47,964 nucleotides of DNA. Origin: Bacillota bacterium (GTDB lineage: Bacteria > Bacillota > Negativicutes > CTSoil-072). The stretch's first letter is position 1. Each line of letters starts with the position of its first letter. The notes under the pieces were generated by a model. That model did not search any database and was not told the origin of the DNA. It was given only the letters and a program-made list of their open reading frames with translations. The stretch lies in the NCBI GenBank assembly GCA_017889545.1, contig JAGFZV010000024.1, positions 1 to 47,964 on the forward strand, given 5' to 3'. The translations under genes were made by a program, and so were the position numbers. Below are positions 40,551 through 47,964 of this stretch, piece after piece.

Positions 40551-41667
40551 AATACACATGAAATAATTTAGAATTATTATGATTAGCCTCAATAACCACT
40601 GCCCATTTTGCACTGTTTGCACAATCCATTAAATATTCGGACAACGCGGAGACGATCGGCTGTTCCGTCGCAAAATGGCCAGCATCAATTAAAGCAATGC
40701 CGGCCGCAAGAGCTTCTTGTGCCTCATGATACTTCACATCACCTGTAATCAGTACATCTGCACCGGCAAAAATTGCTTTATGCAGCAGCCCAGCACCACT
40801 TCCACCACAAACGGCCACGGTCGATATCCGTTGGTGTGGATCACCGACCACCTTCACAAAATCTGCCTGCAGACGCATTTTTACCGTTTCTGCCAGGTCG
40901 TGAAGATTGGCTGGCACTGCAAGCTGTCCAACACGTCCTAACCCGTACTGAGTCCCTTGGTTAGCCAACAAATATAAATCATAAGCAACTTCTTCATAAG
41001 GATGCGTTTTCAACAGTGCCTTGACCACGCGACGGCGAATTTTCGCCGGAACGATGGTTTCCATACGGATTTCCTTAACATGTTCCACTTTTCCTTGTTG
41101 ACCAATAAACGGATTTGATCCTTCCAAAGGTAAAAAACTACCCGTTCCTTCGGTCATAAACATGCAGTGGCTGTATTGGCCGATATGACCGGCTCCAGCC
41201 TTGTGGATCGCATTTTGAACTTCTTGTGCGTGTGTTTCAGGCACAAAAACCACTAACTTGAAAAGATCTTCCGTCATATCGGTTGTCAAAAGCTGAATAT
41301 CTGTCAATCCCAATGTATTTGCCAGTACATCATTCACTCCGCCATTGGCTGAGTCCAAATTCGTATGGGCCGCAAAAACAGCAATCCCTTGTCGAAGGAT
41401 TTTGGCTATCAAATCGCCTTGCGGCAAATCTGTGCGCAAATGACGCACGGGCTTTAAGAGCAGAGGGTGGTGCGAAATAATCATGTCCGCGCCACAAGCG
41501 ACAGCCTGTTCAACAGTCAACGCCGTAATATCCAATGTCACCATTATCTTGTGCACATCCTGCGCCGGATTACCTACCAGCAGGCCGACATTATCCCATT
41601 CCTCAGCTAAATGACGCGGTGCCAGTTTATCCATGGCGTCCATAATTACTTGACACTTTACAGACAT
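40549..41667 (-). CDS. Nif3-like dinuclear metal centre protein (YqfO type)
   Basis: 372 aa. The two halves of the NIF3 fold carry the metal-binding histidines in IISHHPLLLKP near residue 64, AHTNLDSANGGVNDVL near residue 100, and the late DVKYHEAQEALAAGIALIDAGHFATEQ near residue 325. A central insertion (about 130-235, with VFVPETHAQEVQNAIHKAGAGHIGQY) is the PII-like domain of YqfO proteins. The biochemical role is not settled. ATG at 41667 is used; a GTG two codons earlier sits 4 bases from GGAGG. It overlaps trmK slightly. Confidence 0.92.
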   Translation of the reverse strand: MSVKCQVIMDAMDKLAPRHLAEEWDNVGLLVGNPAQDVHKIMVTLDITALTVEQAVACGADMIISHHPLLLKPVRHLRTDLPQGDLIAKILRQGIAVFAAHTNLDSANGGVNDVLANTLGLTDIQLLTTDMTEDLFKLVVFVPETHAQEVQNAIHKAGAGHIGQYSHCMFMTEGTGSFLPLEGSNPFIGQQGKVEHVKEIRMETIVPAKIRRRVVKALLKTHPYEEVAYDLYLLANQGTQYGLGRVGQLAVPANLHDLAETVKMRLQADFVKVVGDPHQRISTVAVCGGSGAGLLHKAIFAGADVLITGDVKYHEAQEALAAGIALIDAGHFATEQPIVSALSEYLMDCANSAKWAVVIEANHNNSKLFHVY

Positions 41668-42347
41668 GCGCACTTTTCCTCCAATTCAGCAATCTTGCGG
41701 GCATATTCCTGGTATTTTATCGTTGAGCTGGCTGCAGGACTCTTGGACATTTCAGTTAAAATACTAGAATATTGAACAATTAACCGTTCAATATGATTTC
41801 GCAGTAAAGGATGGCGCTGCACCCACAATTTCGGGCCAATATCGTCAAAAACCGGCGGATACGGAAAAACCGTGCCTTGTTCGGCGACAATAATTTCGTA
41901 AAGAATATGGTCTTCTTCCACCAAAGTTTCGTCAACAATACACCAGCCATTTGCAGCTAACCAGCGCCGGATTGTGGCAGAAGCGACCATTGGCTGCAGG
42001 ATCAAGCGGGTTAACGATTGCGTAACAGGTAAAGAATCTTCCAATATTTTCACAATGGTATTTCCGCCCATACCAGCGATAACTACTGTATCGGCCTCGC
42101 CTTGGCCAAGAACAGTTAATCCGTCGCCAAATCGAACAGATATGGCTTCCACCAAACCGGCAGAAGTTACCGTTTCCACTGCTGCCTGGTATGGACCATG
42201 ATGAACGTCCACAGCAATCACTTGCTCAGCTATACCGGTTCGCAATAAAAAAACAGGTAAATATGCATGATCCGTCCCGATATCGGCCACCCGGGAACCC
42301 CGAGCGACAAAAGCGGCGATTGCCGATAAACGTGGTCTTAATAGCAC
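41658..42347 (-). CDS. trmK: tRNA (adenine(22)-N1)-methyltransferase TrmK
   Basis: 229 aa, class I SAM-dependent methyltransferase that modifies A22 in the D-loop of tRNA. The SAM site is ADIGTDHAYLPVFLL near residue 20. The motif VIAGMGGNTIVKIL near residue 91 and LILQPMVASATIRRWL near residue 114 match TrmK/YqfN. A GTG at 42347 has AGAGG 7 bases before it and gives the usual short N-terminus; an ATG three codons earlier overlaps that site. In Firmicutes trmK is usually beside nif3/yqfO, as here. Confidence 0.93.
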   Translation of the reverse strand: MLLRPRLSAIAAFVARGSRVADIGTDHAYLPVFLLRTGIAEQVIAVDVHHGPYQAAVETVTSAGLVEAISVRFGDGLTVLGQGEADTVVIAGMGGNTIVKILEDSLPVTQSLTRLILQPMVASATIRRWLAANGWCIVDETLVEEDHILYEIIVAEQGTVFPYPPVFDDIGPKLWVQRHPLLRNHIERLIVQYSSILTEMSKSPAASSTIKYQEYARKIAELEEKCACL

Positions 42348-42375
42348 ACTAATCATCCTCTGACAGTCTATATGA

Positions 42376-42409
42376 GTTAAAAAAACCTTTGAGGATAGCT
42401 CTCAAAGGT
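42376..42409 (-). terminator. Terminator of the tRNA cluster
   Basis: ACCTTTGAG...CTCAAAGGT, a 9-bp stem followed by TTTTTTTAAC on the minus strand, just after the last tRNA (Val). Confidence 0.88.
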
Positions 42410-42420
42410 AGGTTTATATT

Positions 42421-42496
<76 letters not shown>

Positions 42497-42523
42497 GAAC
42501 TTGCAAAATATTCTAATAGGGAA

Positions 42524-42598
42524 TGGTGACCCGTGGGGGATTCGAACCCCCGAAGCCGCCGTGAAAGGGCGGTGACTTAACCGCTTGTCAAACGGGCC
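42524..42598 (-). tRNA. tRNA-Glu (anticodon UUC)
   Basis: 75 bases. Acceptor GGCCCGT with ACGGGTC, anticodon stem CCGCC/GGCGG around CTTTCAC, T-arm GGGGGTTCGAATCCCCC, CCA encoded. The anticodon TTC assigns it to glutamate. Confidence 0.96.
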
Positions 42599-42607
42599 AT
42601 ATATAAT

Positions 42608-42682
42608 TGGTGGGCCCACCTGGGATCGAACCAGGGACCAGCCGGTTATGAGCCGGCTGCTCTACCGCTGAGCTATAGGCCC
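42608..42682 (-). tRNA. tRNA with CAU anticodon (Met or Ile2)
   Basis: 75 bases, GGGCCTA acceptor, anticodon stem GCCGG/CCGGC around CTCATAA, T-loop TTCGATC, CCA encoded. The CTCATAA loop context resembles Ile2, in which the C of CAU is changed to lysidine. Sequence alone does not exclude elongator Met. Confidence 0.9.
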
Positions 42683-42722
42683 TTAAGATAGGAAAACAGG
42701 TTTCCCCCCATACTTCACAAAT

Positions 42723-42798
42723 TGGCTCCTCGAGTAGGACTCGAACCTACAACAACTCGGTTAACAGCCGAGTGCTCTACCGATTGAGCTATCGAGGA
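42723..42798 (-). tRNA. tRNA-Asn (anticodon GUU)
   Basis: 76 bases, TCCTCGA acceptor, D-arm GCTC...GAGC, anticodon stem CTCGG/CCGAG around CTGTTAA, T-arm GTAGGTTCGAGTCCTAC, CCA encoded. First tRNA of the cluster, directly after the promoter. Confidence 0.97.
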
Positions 42799-42816
42799 AT
42801 GTAACCGACAAAGCAT

Positions 42817-42845
42817 ATTATAAAACATGACTGTGATTCCGTCAA
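42817..42845 (-). promoter_or_regulatory. Promoter of the tRNA cluster
   Basis: Minus-strand TTGACG (42840-42845), 17-base spacer, perfect TATAAT (42817-42822). A strong sigma-A promoter about 12 bases before tRNA-Asn, with no separate terminator visible after rpoD. Confidence 0.85.
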
Positions 42846-42874
42846 GGAAATCAACGTTTTTTTTCAAAACATGT

Positions 42875-43984
42875 TTATTCGAGAAAATCCTTCAATTTCT
42901 TGCTGCGGCTAGGATGACGCAATTTACGCAGCGCTTTGGCCTCAATCTGGCGAATGCGTTCACGCGTAACTCCAAAACATTGTCCAACTTCTTCTAACGT
43001 ACGTGCTCTGCCATCTTCTAACCCGAACCGTAATTGCAGCACTTTCTTTTCACGCGTGGTCAATGTCTCCAAAACGTCCTCCAACTGTTCTTTCAGAAGC
43101 ATGAAAGAAGCTGCTTCCGCCGGCGCCAGTGCATCCTGATCCTCGATAAAATCGCCCAAATGAGAATCTTCTTCCTCGCCAATCGGAGTTTCCAAGGAAA
43201 CCGGTTCTTGAGCAATTTTCATAATCTCCCGTACCCGTTCGACGCTAATATCCATCTCTTGTGCAATTTCTTCCGGAGCAGGCTCGCGTCCTAATTCCTG
43301 CAGTAATTGTCTTGATACTCTAATTAACTTATTAATCGTTTCCACCATATGTACGGGAATGCGGATTGTCCGGGCCTGATCGGCAATAGCCCGCGTAATC
43401 GCTTGACGAATCCACCACGTTGCATAGGTGCTGAATTTATAACCCTTACTATAATCAAATTTTTCAACCGCTTTAATTAAACCCAAATTTCCTTCTTGAA
43501 TCAAATCAAGAAAAAGCATGCCCCTGCCAACATATCGTTTGGCAATACTGACTACCAAGCGCAAATTTGCCTCAGCTAACCGGCGTTTTGCTTCCTCATC
43601 GCCTTGCTCCATGCGTTTTGCCAAAACAATTTCTTCTTCCGCATTCAACAGCGGCACACGACCAATTTCTTTAAGGTACATACGTACCGGATCATCAATA
43701 CTGACCCCTTCCGGCACGGACAAATCTACATCTGCCTCTTCTGCAGTGCTTTCAATATCGACAAGATCCGGACCGTCCAACGGTTCAACCTCCGGAAGCT
43801 CTTCAACGATTTCTATCCCTTTCGTAGTAAAAAACTCATATATATCGTCAATTTCATCCGGTGACAAATCTTCATTTTGAAACCGGTCCATGAATTCTGC
43901 AGAAGTTAATACTCCACCACGTTTTTTTGCCGTATGCAGTAAGTCATTAAAAGAATCCGCCGGTATATTTTTTTTCTCAGCCAT
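42875..43984 (-). CDS. rpoD: Primary sigma factor RpoD (SigA)
   Basis: Housekeeping sigma-70, 369 aa. Region 1.1-like start, then region 1.2 ([17 protein letters not shown] near residue 95) and region 2 ([60 protein letters not shown] near residues 130-180). Region 3 ([20 protein letters not shown]) and region 4 with the helix-turn-helix [21 protein letters not shown] follow. The ATG at 43984 has GGTGGG 6 bases upstream; an ATG eight codons earlier would be an extension. It follows dnaG by about 50 bases, the usual macromolecular-synthesis pair. Confidence 0.97.
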   Translation of the reverse strand: MAEKKNIPADSFNDLLHTAKKRGGVLTSAEFMDRFQNEDLSPDEIDDIYEFFTTKGIEIVEELPEVEPLDGPDLVDIESTAEEADVDLSVPEGVSIDDPVRMYLKEIGRVPLLNAEEEIVLAKRMEQGDEEAKRRLAEANLRLVVSIAKRYVGRGMLFLDLIQEGNLGLIKAVEKFDYSKGYKFSTYATWWIRQAITRAIADQARTIRIPVHMVETINKLIRVSRQLLQELGREPAPEEIAQEMDISVERVREIMKIAQEPVSLETPIGEEEDSHLGDFIEDQDALAPAEAASFMLLKEQLEDVLETLTTREKKVLQLRFGLEDGRARTLEEVGQCFGVTRERIRQIEAKALRKLRHPSRSKKLKDFLE

Positions 43985-44031
43985 TTTAGTCCCACCCTCC
44001 ATCGGCAATTCCGGTGAATATGTTTGTATTT

Positions 44032-45834
44032 CTATTGCAATTTATGTATTTTGTTAATTTCATTTTTTATTCGCTGACTTTCCGCTAATTCCTGCAGAAA
44101 ACTGCTATCTCCTAATCGTTCTAATTCATCGGCGCGTAATCGGTGCTGTTCATACAAATGATTCAAGTACGCCACTTGTATCGTTCGCAAGCAATCTGAC
44201 AATATTCTCTGAATATCGTCAAAATTACTTTCGCTCATCATAATTTGTGAAAATTCAGCAGCCGCCGGTTCTGTCAATTCAGAAGTAATGGCAGCCGGAT
44301 CAAAATCATTCTTTTGTTCATAAGTAATATAAATGGAATGAATAATTTCCAAATGATTCTGATCCTGTATGCTCGAAATATTCAAACGTTCTTGAATAAC
44401 TTCAATGAACTGTTGATTTTCGCACATCAAACGAATTAATAATTGTTCTGCCTGATGAGTCGCTTCGTTCATTTTACGGGATCCGGCAAACACTTCTTTT
44501 TTTTGTTTCGTAACTAAATTCGTTTGCTGACTTGTTTGAAACTTGCGCAATTCACTTCGGATAGACTGTTCATCCAGCGCAAGAATCTGAGCAATTTTAA
44601 CAATATAAGCATTCACTTCCACAGCATTATCAGAAACAGCCAATGCCGGAAGCAATTTACCAACAACACTGACTTTTCCTTCTAATGTTGAATAATCAGT
44701 ATCCCGCAAACTCTGGCGAAGCATATATTCTAAAAAAGCTGGCGCTTTGTCGATCAATAACTGAAACGCTTCCGCTCCCTGCCGCCGGATAAACTCATCC
44801 GGATCTTTACCATCAGGTACCGAGATAACCCGGACAGAGGCTCCCTGATCACGAACCATAGCCAATGCACGGGCTGTAGCATTTTGTCCGGCCGCATCAC
44901 TATCATAAGCAAAAACAATTTCTGATGCACAACGCAGAAGCAGCCGACTCTGCTCAACAGAAAAAGCGGTTCCCAACGAAGCTACTGCATTATGGACCCC
45001 GGAAACCTGCGCGGTGATCAAATCCATATATCCTTCGACAACAATCGCCTGCCCTGACGACCGGATATGCCGCTCAGCTTTATCAAAGCCATAGAGGACG
45101 CGGCGTTTATTAAACACCTTTGTTTCCGGCGAATTAAGATATTTGGGCTGATCGCCATCCATAACCCGACCGCCAAAACCTATGACTCGTCCGCGAACAT
45201 CGCAAATTGGAAACATAATCCGCTCTCGAAAGCGATCATAAAAACCGTTTCCAGAAGCTCTCTGCATGATTAAACCTGCGTTGAGCAAAAGTTCCGGCTC
45301 CACCCCTCGAGAACGGAAAGAAGTGAATAATTTGTCCCATCCCGGAGGCGCAAAACCAATTTGATATTCAATCATTGCCTCGCGTGCAACACCGCGCTCA
45401 TGCAAGTATTGAAGAGGCTTAACGCCATAATTGGTATTCATCAGGCAAGAATGAAAAAATTCGGACGCCATTTGGTTAACCTTGTACAAACTGGTAATCT
45501 CACGTTCACGGGCCAGTTCCTGTGCTGATTTTTCTTTTTCCGGGAGTGGAATATTTAACTTGTTTGCCAATTGTTTTGCTGCGTCCCAAAAACTAATATT
45601 TTCAACTTTCATCAAAAAAGTAAATACATTACCCCCTGCTTGACAACCAAAACAATAAAAAAAACCTTTTGCCGGATTCACTGAAAAAGAAGCGGTTTTT
45701 TCACTATGAAAAGGGCAGCATCCCCAAAAATTATTTCCTTTTTTTTTCAGTGGAACATACTCTGCAATCACTTCGACAATATCACACGAAGATCTTAATT
45801 TGTCGATAAAGTCATCATATGCGGCATCTCTCAT
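44032..45834 (-). CDS. dnaG: DNA primase
   Basis: 600 aa, makes RNA primers for replication. The zinc-binding CHC2 domain has [29 protein letters not shown] near residues 40-68. The TOPRIM core has [11 protein letters not shown] near residue 266 with the catalytic Glu, and [16 protein letters not shown] near residue 311 with the Asp pair. The C-terminal helical domain (about 430-600) would bind DnaB. Directly upstream of rpoD. Confidence 0.97.
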   Translation of the reverse strand: MRDAAYDDFIDKLRSSCDIVEVIAEYVPLKKKGNNFWGCCPFHSEKTASFSVNPAKGFFYCFGCQAGGNVFTFLMKVENISFWDAAKQLANKLNIPLPEKEKSAQELAREREITSLYKVNQMASEFFHSCLMNTNYGVKPLQYLHERGVAREAMIEYQIGFAPPGWDKLFTSFRSRGVEPELLLNAGLIMQRASGNGFYDRFRERIMFPICDVRGRVIGFGGRVMDGDQPKYLNSPETKVFNKRRVLYGFDKAERHIRSSGQAIVVEGYMDLITAQVSGVHNAVASLGTAFSVEQSRLLLRCASEIVFAYDSDAAGQNATARALAMVRDQGASVRVISVPDGKDPDEFIRRQGAEAFQLLIDKAPAFLEYMLRQSLRDTDYSTLEGKVSVVGKLLPALAVSDNAVEVNAYIVKIAQILALDEQSIRSELRKFQTSQQTNLVTKQKKEVFAGSRKMNEATHQAEQLLIRLMCENQQFIEVIQERLNISSIQDQNHLEIIHSIYITYEQKNDFDPAAITSELTEPAAAEFSQIMMSESNFDDIQRILSDCLRTIQVAYLNHLYEQHRLRADELERLGDSSFLQELAESQRIKNEINKIHKLQ

Positions 45835-45916
45835 ATTTTTTTGCGTCTTCTTTCCTCTTTACATTCGCTCCAAACTGCGATTTTATTTTAATTCTGCACC
45901 ATCTCTCCTAATCCTG

Positions 45917-45952
45917 CTTATGAAGCGTTAAATCTTAATATCGCTTCATAAG
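45917..45952. repeat. 11-bp perfect inverted repeat
   Basis: CTTATGAAGCG and CGCTTCATAAG around a 14-base AT-rich loop, upstream of dnaG. No T run on either side. Purpose unknown. Confidence 0.65.
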
Positions 45953-46007
45953 ATATTATTCAAGACAAATTGCAAATACCCTTTTTTTCTTCAAACAAAC
46001 CACTTGA

Positions 46008-46054
46008 CAAAACATAGTTCTTATGTGCCAGAGGCGCATAAGAACTATGTTTTG
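46008..46054. repeat. 22-bp near-perfect inverted repeat
   Basis: CAAAACATAGTTCTTATGTGCC pairs with GGCGCATAAGAACTATGTTTTG over 22 bases, with one T-G and a 3-base loop (AGA). Very stable for this AT-rich DNA and unlike a terminator, as no T run follows. Confidence 0.75.
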
Positions 46055-46097
46055 CCAGCTTGCTATTAATTCTACAATTTAAACAAAATTCCTTTTT

Positions 46098-46136
46098 TAA
46101 AATATAAAAGTCTGACTGCACTATCGTGCGTCAGAC
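46098..46136 (-). terminator. Terminator overlapping the dgt stop
   Basis: GTCTGACGCAC...GTGC(A)GTCAGAC, one bulge, followed by TTTTATATTTT on the minus strand. The stem includes the last codons and the TAG stop of the dGTPase-like gene. Confidence 0.78.
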
Positions 46137-47152
46137 CGGAAAAAATAATTCCTTGCTAGCCCTGCAAACCCATTCGGTACAAACAAATCTTTAAATAATT
46201 GTATTGCATACATATCTGTTAAGCCGGCAATATAATCAGTAACAATCACCTGCAACCCCCATAAATCCTCTCGATCTAAAAATTCTTCCGGCAGACCTTG
46301 CGGGTTCTTCATAAAATACTCATACAATTTATGAATGACATATCGGGCTTTTTTTCGATCGTCCTCCAATTCTGACGAATGATAAATTTTTTTGAACATA
46401 AATTCCCGAAATGTATTCATTGCGTCCTGTACCAACGGAGATATGCGAATTTCCCGTTTATCTGTCGATTCTTGAATAATATCGGCAACCATGACAGTAA
46501 TCATGCTGGAAGGGTTTGTTCCTAAAAGAGAGGATACTTCCCGTGGCAGATCTTGAGCATTCATCATACCGGCGCGAATGCCGTCGTCATAATCATGACA
46601 CAAATAGGCAATTCGGTCGCCAATGCGAACAATATTGCCCTCCAGCGTAACCGGTTTATTCAGTCCGCTATGGCAAAGAATACCGTCTTTTACTTCCGTC
46701 GTCAAATTTAATCCTTGGCCATTTCTTTCCAAATATTCAACTACTCGTAAACTTTGCTCATTATGATTAAAATGTCCCGTGGCCTCTCGAAGAGCATATT
46801 CGCCTGCATGCCCGAAGGGAGTATGCCCTACGTCATGAGCCAACGCAATCGCTTCTGTCAAATCTTCATTTAACATCAAACCGCGGGCAATTGTTCTTGA
46901 TATCTGAGCAACTTCCAGACTATGCGTCATACGCATCCGGTAATGGTCACCAGGCGCAATATACACTTGTGTTTTATGTTTCAGACGCCGAAAAGCCTTA
47001 CTATGAATAATTCGGTCCCGATCACGCTGAAACGCGGTGCGAAACTCACAAGGAAGTTCCTCCCTGTTCCGCATCGCTTCCCGGCTTTTACTGGCAAACG
47101 CAGACAATGTACGATATTCCTGTTCTTCAATCCGTTCCCGGATTTTCATCAT
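46121..47152 (-). CDS. dGTPase-like HD phosphohydrolase
   Basis: 343 aa of the Dgt family (deoxyguanosinetriphosphate triphosphohydrolase-like). RDRDRIIHSKAFRRLKHKTQV near residue 44 and the first His in RMTHSLEVAQISRTIARGL near residue 74 are typical. AIALAHDVGHTPFGHAGE near residue 105 carries the HD pair, and RIGDRIAYLCHDYDDGIRAG near residue 174 the last ligands. Firmicute homologues usually act on several dNTPs. Its promoter is an extended -10 TGATATAAT at 47188. It is divergent from lptA. Confidence 0.92.
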   Translation of the reverse strand: MMKIRERIEEQEYRTLSAFASKSREAMRNREELPCEFRTAFQRDRDRIIHSKAFRRLKHKTQVYIAPGDHYRMRMTHSLEVAQISRTIARGLMLNEDLTEAIALAHDVGHTPFGHAGEYALREATGHFNHNEQSLRVVEYLERNGQGLNLTTEVKDGILCHSGLNKPVTLEGNIVRIGDRIAYLCHDYDDGIRAGMMNAQDLPREVSSLLGTNPSSMITVMVADIIQESTDKREIRISPLVQDAMNTFREFMFKKIYHSSELEDDRKKARYVIHKLYEYFMKNPQGLPEEFLDREDLWGLQVIVTDYIAGLTDMYAIQLFKDLFVPNGFAGLARNYFFRSDAR

Positions 47153-47187
47153 CTTTCCCCCATTAACTACATTTTAGTATTGGTATT

Positions 47188-47196
47188 ATTATATCA
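47188..47196 (-). promoter_or_regulatory. Extended -10 promoter of the dGTPase-like gene
   Basis: Minus-strand TGATATAAT (TGnTATAAT form) about 36 bases before the start codon. The -35 region has no good match, which is usual for extended -10 promoters. Confidence 0.55.
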
Positions 47197-47257
47197 CAAT
47201 TTGCTTTTTCCGCTTGATCTTCATGGTTATTTTCCCGCTTCAAATAATCTTTTTTTC

Positions 47258-47266
47258 TGGTATAAT
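47258..47266 (+). promoter_or_regulatory. Extended -10 promoter of lptA
   Basis: TGGTATAAT (47258-47266) on the plus strand, again of the TGnTATAAT type with no clear -35, about 84 bases before lptA. It is the divergent partner of the promoter at 47188. Confidence 0.6.
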
Positions 47267-47349
47267 ATATATATAAACTGAAATCAAAAAAGTTTAGCCT
47301 ATCTGCTGAATAAGCGAATTTAAATTTTATGAAGAGGTGCTGTTGCCAT

Positions 47350-47859
47350 ATGCGCTACAAAATTTTCTTAATCACTCTATTCATTGCTTTATTCTTCACT
47401 TCCTCTGTATTCGCAGCAATGCCGGTCGTCAAAGCAGATAAACAATATTTTGATGTGAATACTGGCTTGCATATTTTATCAGGCAATGTGACCATTAATT
47501 ATAAGGATCGATCTGTCGTTGCCGGAACAGCCAAAACCAATATGTCAGAAGTATGGGCCTCCGGCGGAATATCGTATCACGATAAGGACATCAGTCTCAC
47601 CGGAAGTACAGTGTACGTCACTTTTCCGACCAGAACCGCTTACGTGGATGGAATGGTCACTTTTTCCCGTTCCTCCCTCAAGATTATTGCCGACCACAGC
47701 GAATACAACTGGAAAACCAAAACTGCTATCTTCACCGGCAACGTACAAGTATACCAAAACCAGAATTTTTTTAAATCAGAGCGCCTGATCTATAATGTCA
47801 AATCCGACGCTCTTATAGACGAAAACGGCTCCTTGTTGCAAGCAAGCGCGTCCTACTAA
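47350..47859 (+). CDS. lptA: LptA/OstA-family lipopolysaccharide transport protein
   Basis: 169 aa with a signal peptide (MRYKIFLITLFIALFF...SVFA-AMPV) and an OstA-type beta-jellyroll made of repeats. Short strands such as VKADKQYFDVNTGLHILSGNVTINYKDRSV, VYVTFPTRTAYVDGMVTFSRSSLKI and KSERLIYNVKSDALI are typical. LptA forms the periplasmic bridge that carries lipopolysaccharide to the outer membrane, so this gene implies a diderm cell. The ATG at 47350 is preferred over one at 47329, as GAGGTG lies 10 bases upstream. Partners (lptB, lptC) are not in the window; lptB often follows lptA beyond the edge. Confidence 0.88.
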   Translation: MRYKIFLITLFIALFFTSSVFAAMPVVKADKQYFDVNTGLHILSGNVTINYKDRSVVAGTAKTNMSEVWASGGISYHDKDISLTGSTVYVTFPTRTAYVDGMVTFSRSSLKIIADHSEYNWKTKTAIFTGNVQVYQNQNFFKSERLIYNVKSDALIDENGSLLQASASY

Positions 47860-47871
47860 CCCAACTCAGGA

Positions 47872-47964
47872 CCGCCGGCTTAGCCGGCGGCTTGTCCCAC
47901 CCCTATAAGGGGTTATTACCGGCTGCACTTGCAAGTGCTTTGAATGGTTAGCCGCCTGCACCTA
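47872..47964 (+). repeat. Palindrome cluster with possible repeat copy
   Basis: Three consecutive hairpins after lptA: CCGCCGGC-TTA-GCCGGCGG (47872-47890), CCCCTATAAGGGG (47900-47912) and GCACTTGCAAGTGC (47924-47937). The segment CCGGCTGCACTT at 47919 matches the core of the dispersed repeat. No T run follows, so this is not a simple terminator, and the element is cut by the window end. Confidence 0.5.

Larger units (their letters stand above)
45835..46097. other. Intergenic region between dnaG and dGTPase-like gene
   Basis: No gene is seen in these 263 bases. They hold the dnaG leader and two long perfect or near-perfect hairpins (45917-45952 and 46008-46054), described separately. A TTGACA at 46004 overlaps the larger hairpin but has no -10 at the right distance. 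No known non-coding RNA is recognised. Confidence 0.5.

Overview
The window reads as chromosomal core DNA of a diderm (outer-membrane) Firmicute, most likely class Negativicutes and perhaps a Sporomusaceae-like genus (inference). It mixes Gram-positive-type genes (yhaM, yqeG, nif3 with its insert, trmK next to dnaG-rpoD, a ydaO-type c-di-AMP riboswitch, comFB) with genes that need an outer membrane (an LptA/OstA-family protein, an RND pump with adaptor). It also has anaerobe features: a membrane [NiFe] hydrogenase, larBC and a selenoprotein. Nearly everything is on the minus strand. Only lptA at the right edge and one 30-codon small ORF at 24323 are called on plus.

Layout. 1-5400: folE2, two HD-GYP phosphodiesterases and larBC between them. 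5600-9930: RND pump and adaptor behind a promoter with a perfect 14-bp palindromic operator candidate. 10000-24170: one long minus-strand cluster, in transcription order yqeG, aroE, pilB, pilT, pilC, pilA, pilD, four minor pseudopilins, comFB, pilM, pilN, pilO, aroC, aroK, aroB. A complete shikimate set therefore brackets a type IV pilus system; pilA has its own promoter, leader and terminator. 24300-28850: small membrane ORF, HD hydrolase, ABC exporter, NlpC/P60 hydrolase under a c-di-AMP riboswitch, and a GT2 glycosyltransferase. 29007-33905: hydrogenase operon (small, large, cytochrome b, maturation protease, HupH-like). It ends in a gene with an in-frame UGA that I read as a CC/Se-motif selenoprotein, stopped just before a strong terminator. 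34143-38062: multi-cluster ferredoxin, tatA, OmpR-type two-component system, and trxA with a CsoR/CstR-like operator candidate. 38263-47152: RNase P RNA, yhaM, zinc-ribbon protein, nif3, trmK, four tRNAs (Val, Glu, CAT, Asn), rpoD, dnaG and a dGTPase-like gene. 47350-end: lptA and a palindrome-rich tail.

The two most unusual items are the selenocysteine gene at 29007-29294, which standard gene callers would truncate or miss, and a family of about 105-bp structured intergenic repeats. Two near full-length copies of the repeat lie at 33936 and 40421, and related copies lie at 5482, 17963, 18541 (inverted) and probably 47910. Cyclic-dinucleotide signalling recurs: two HD-GYP proteins, a PilB with an MshEN-type N-terminus, ComFB and the c-di-AMP riboswitch.
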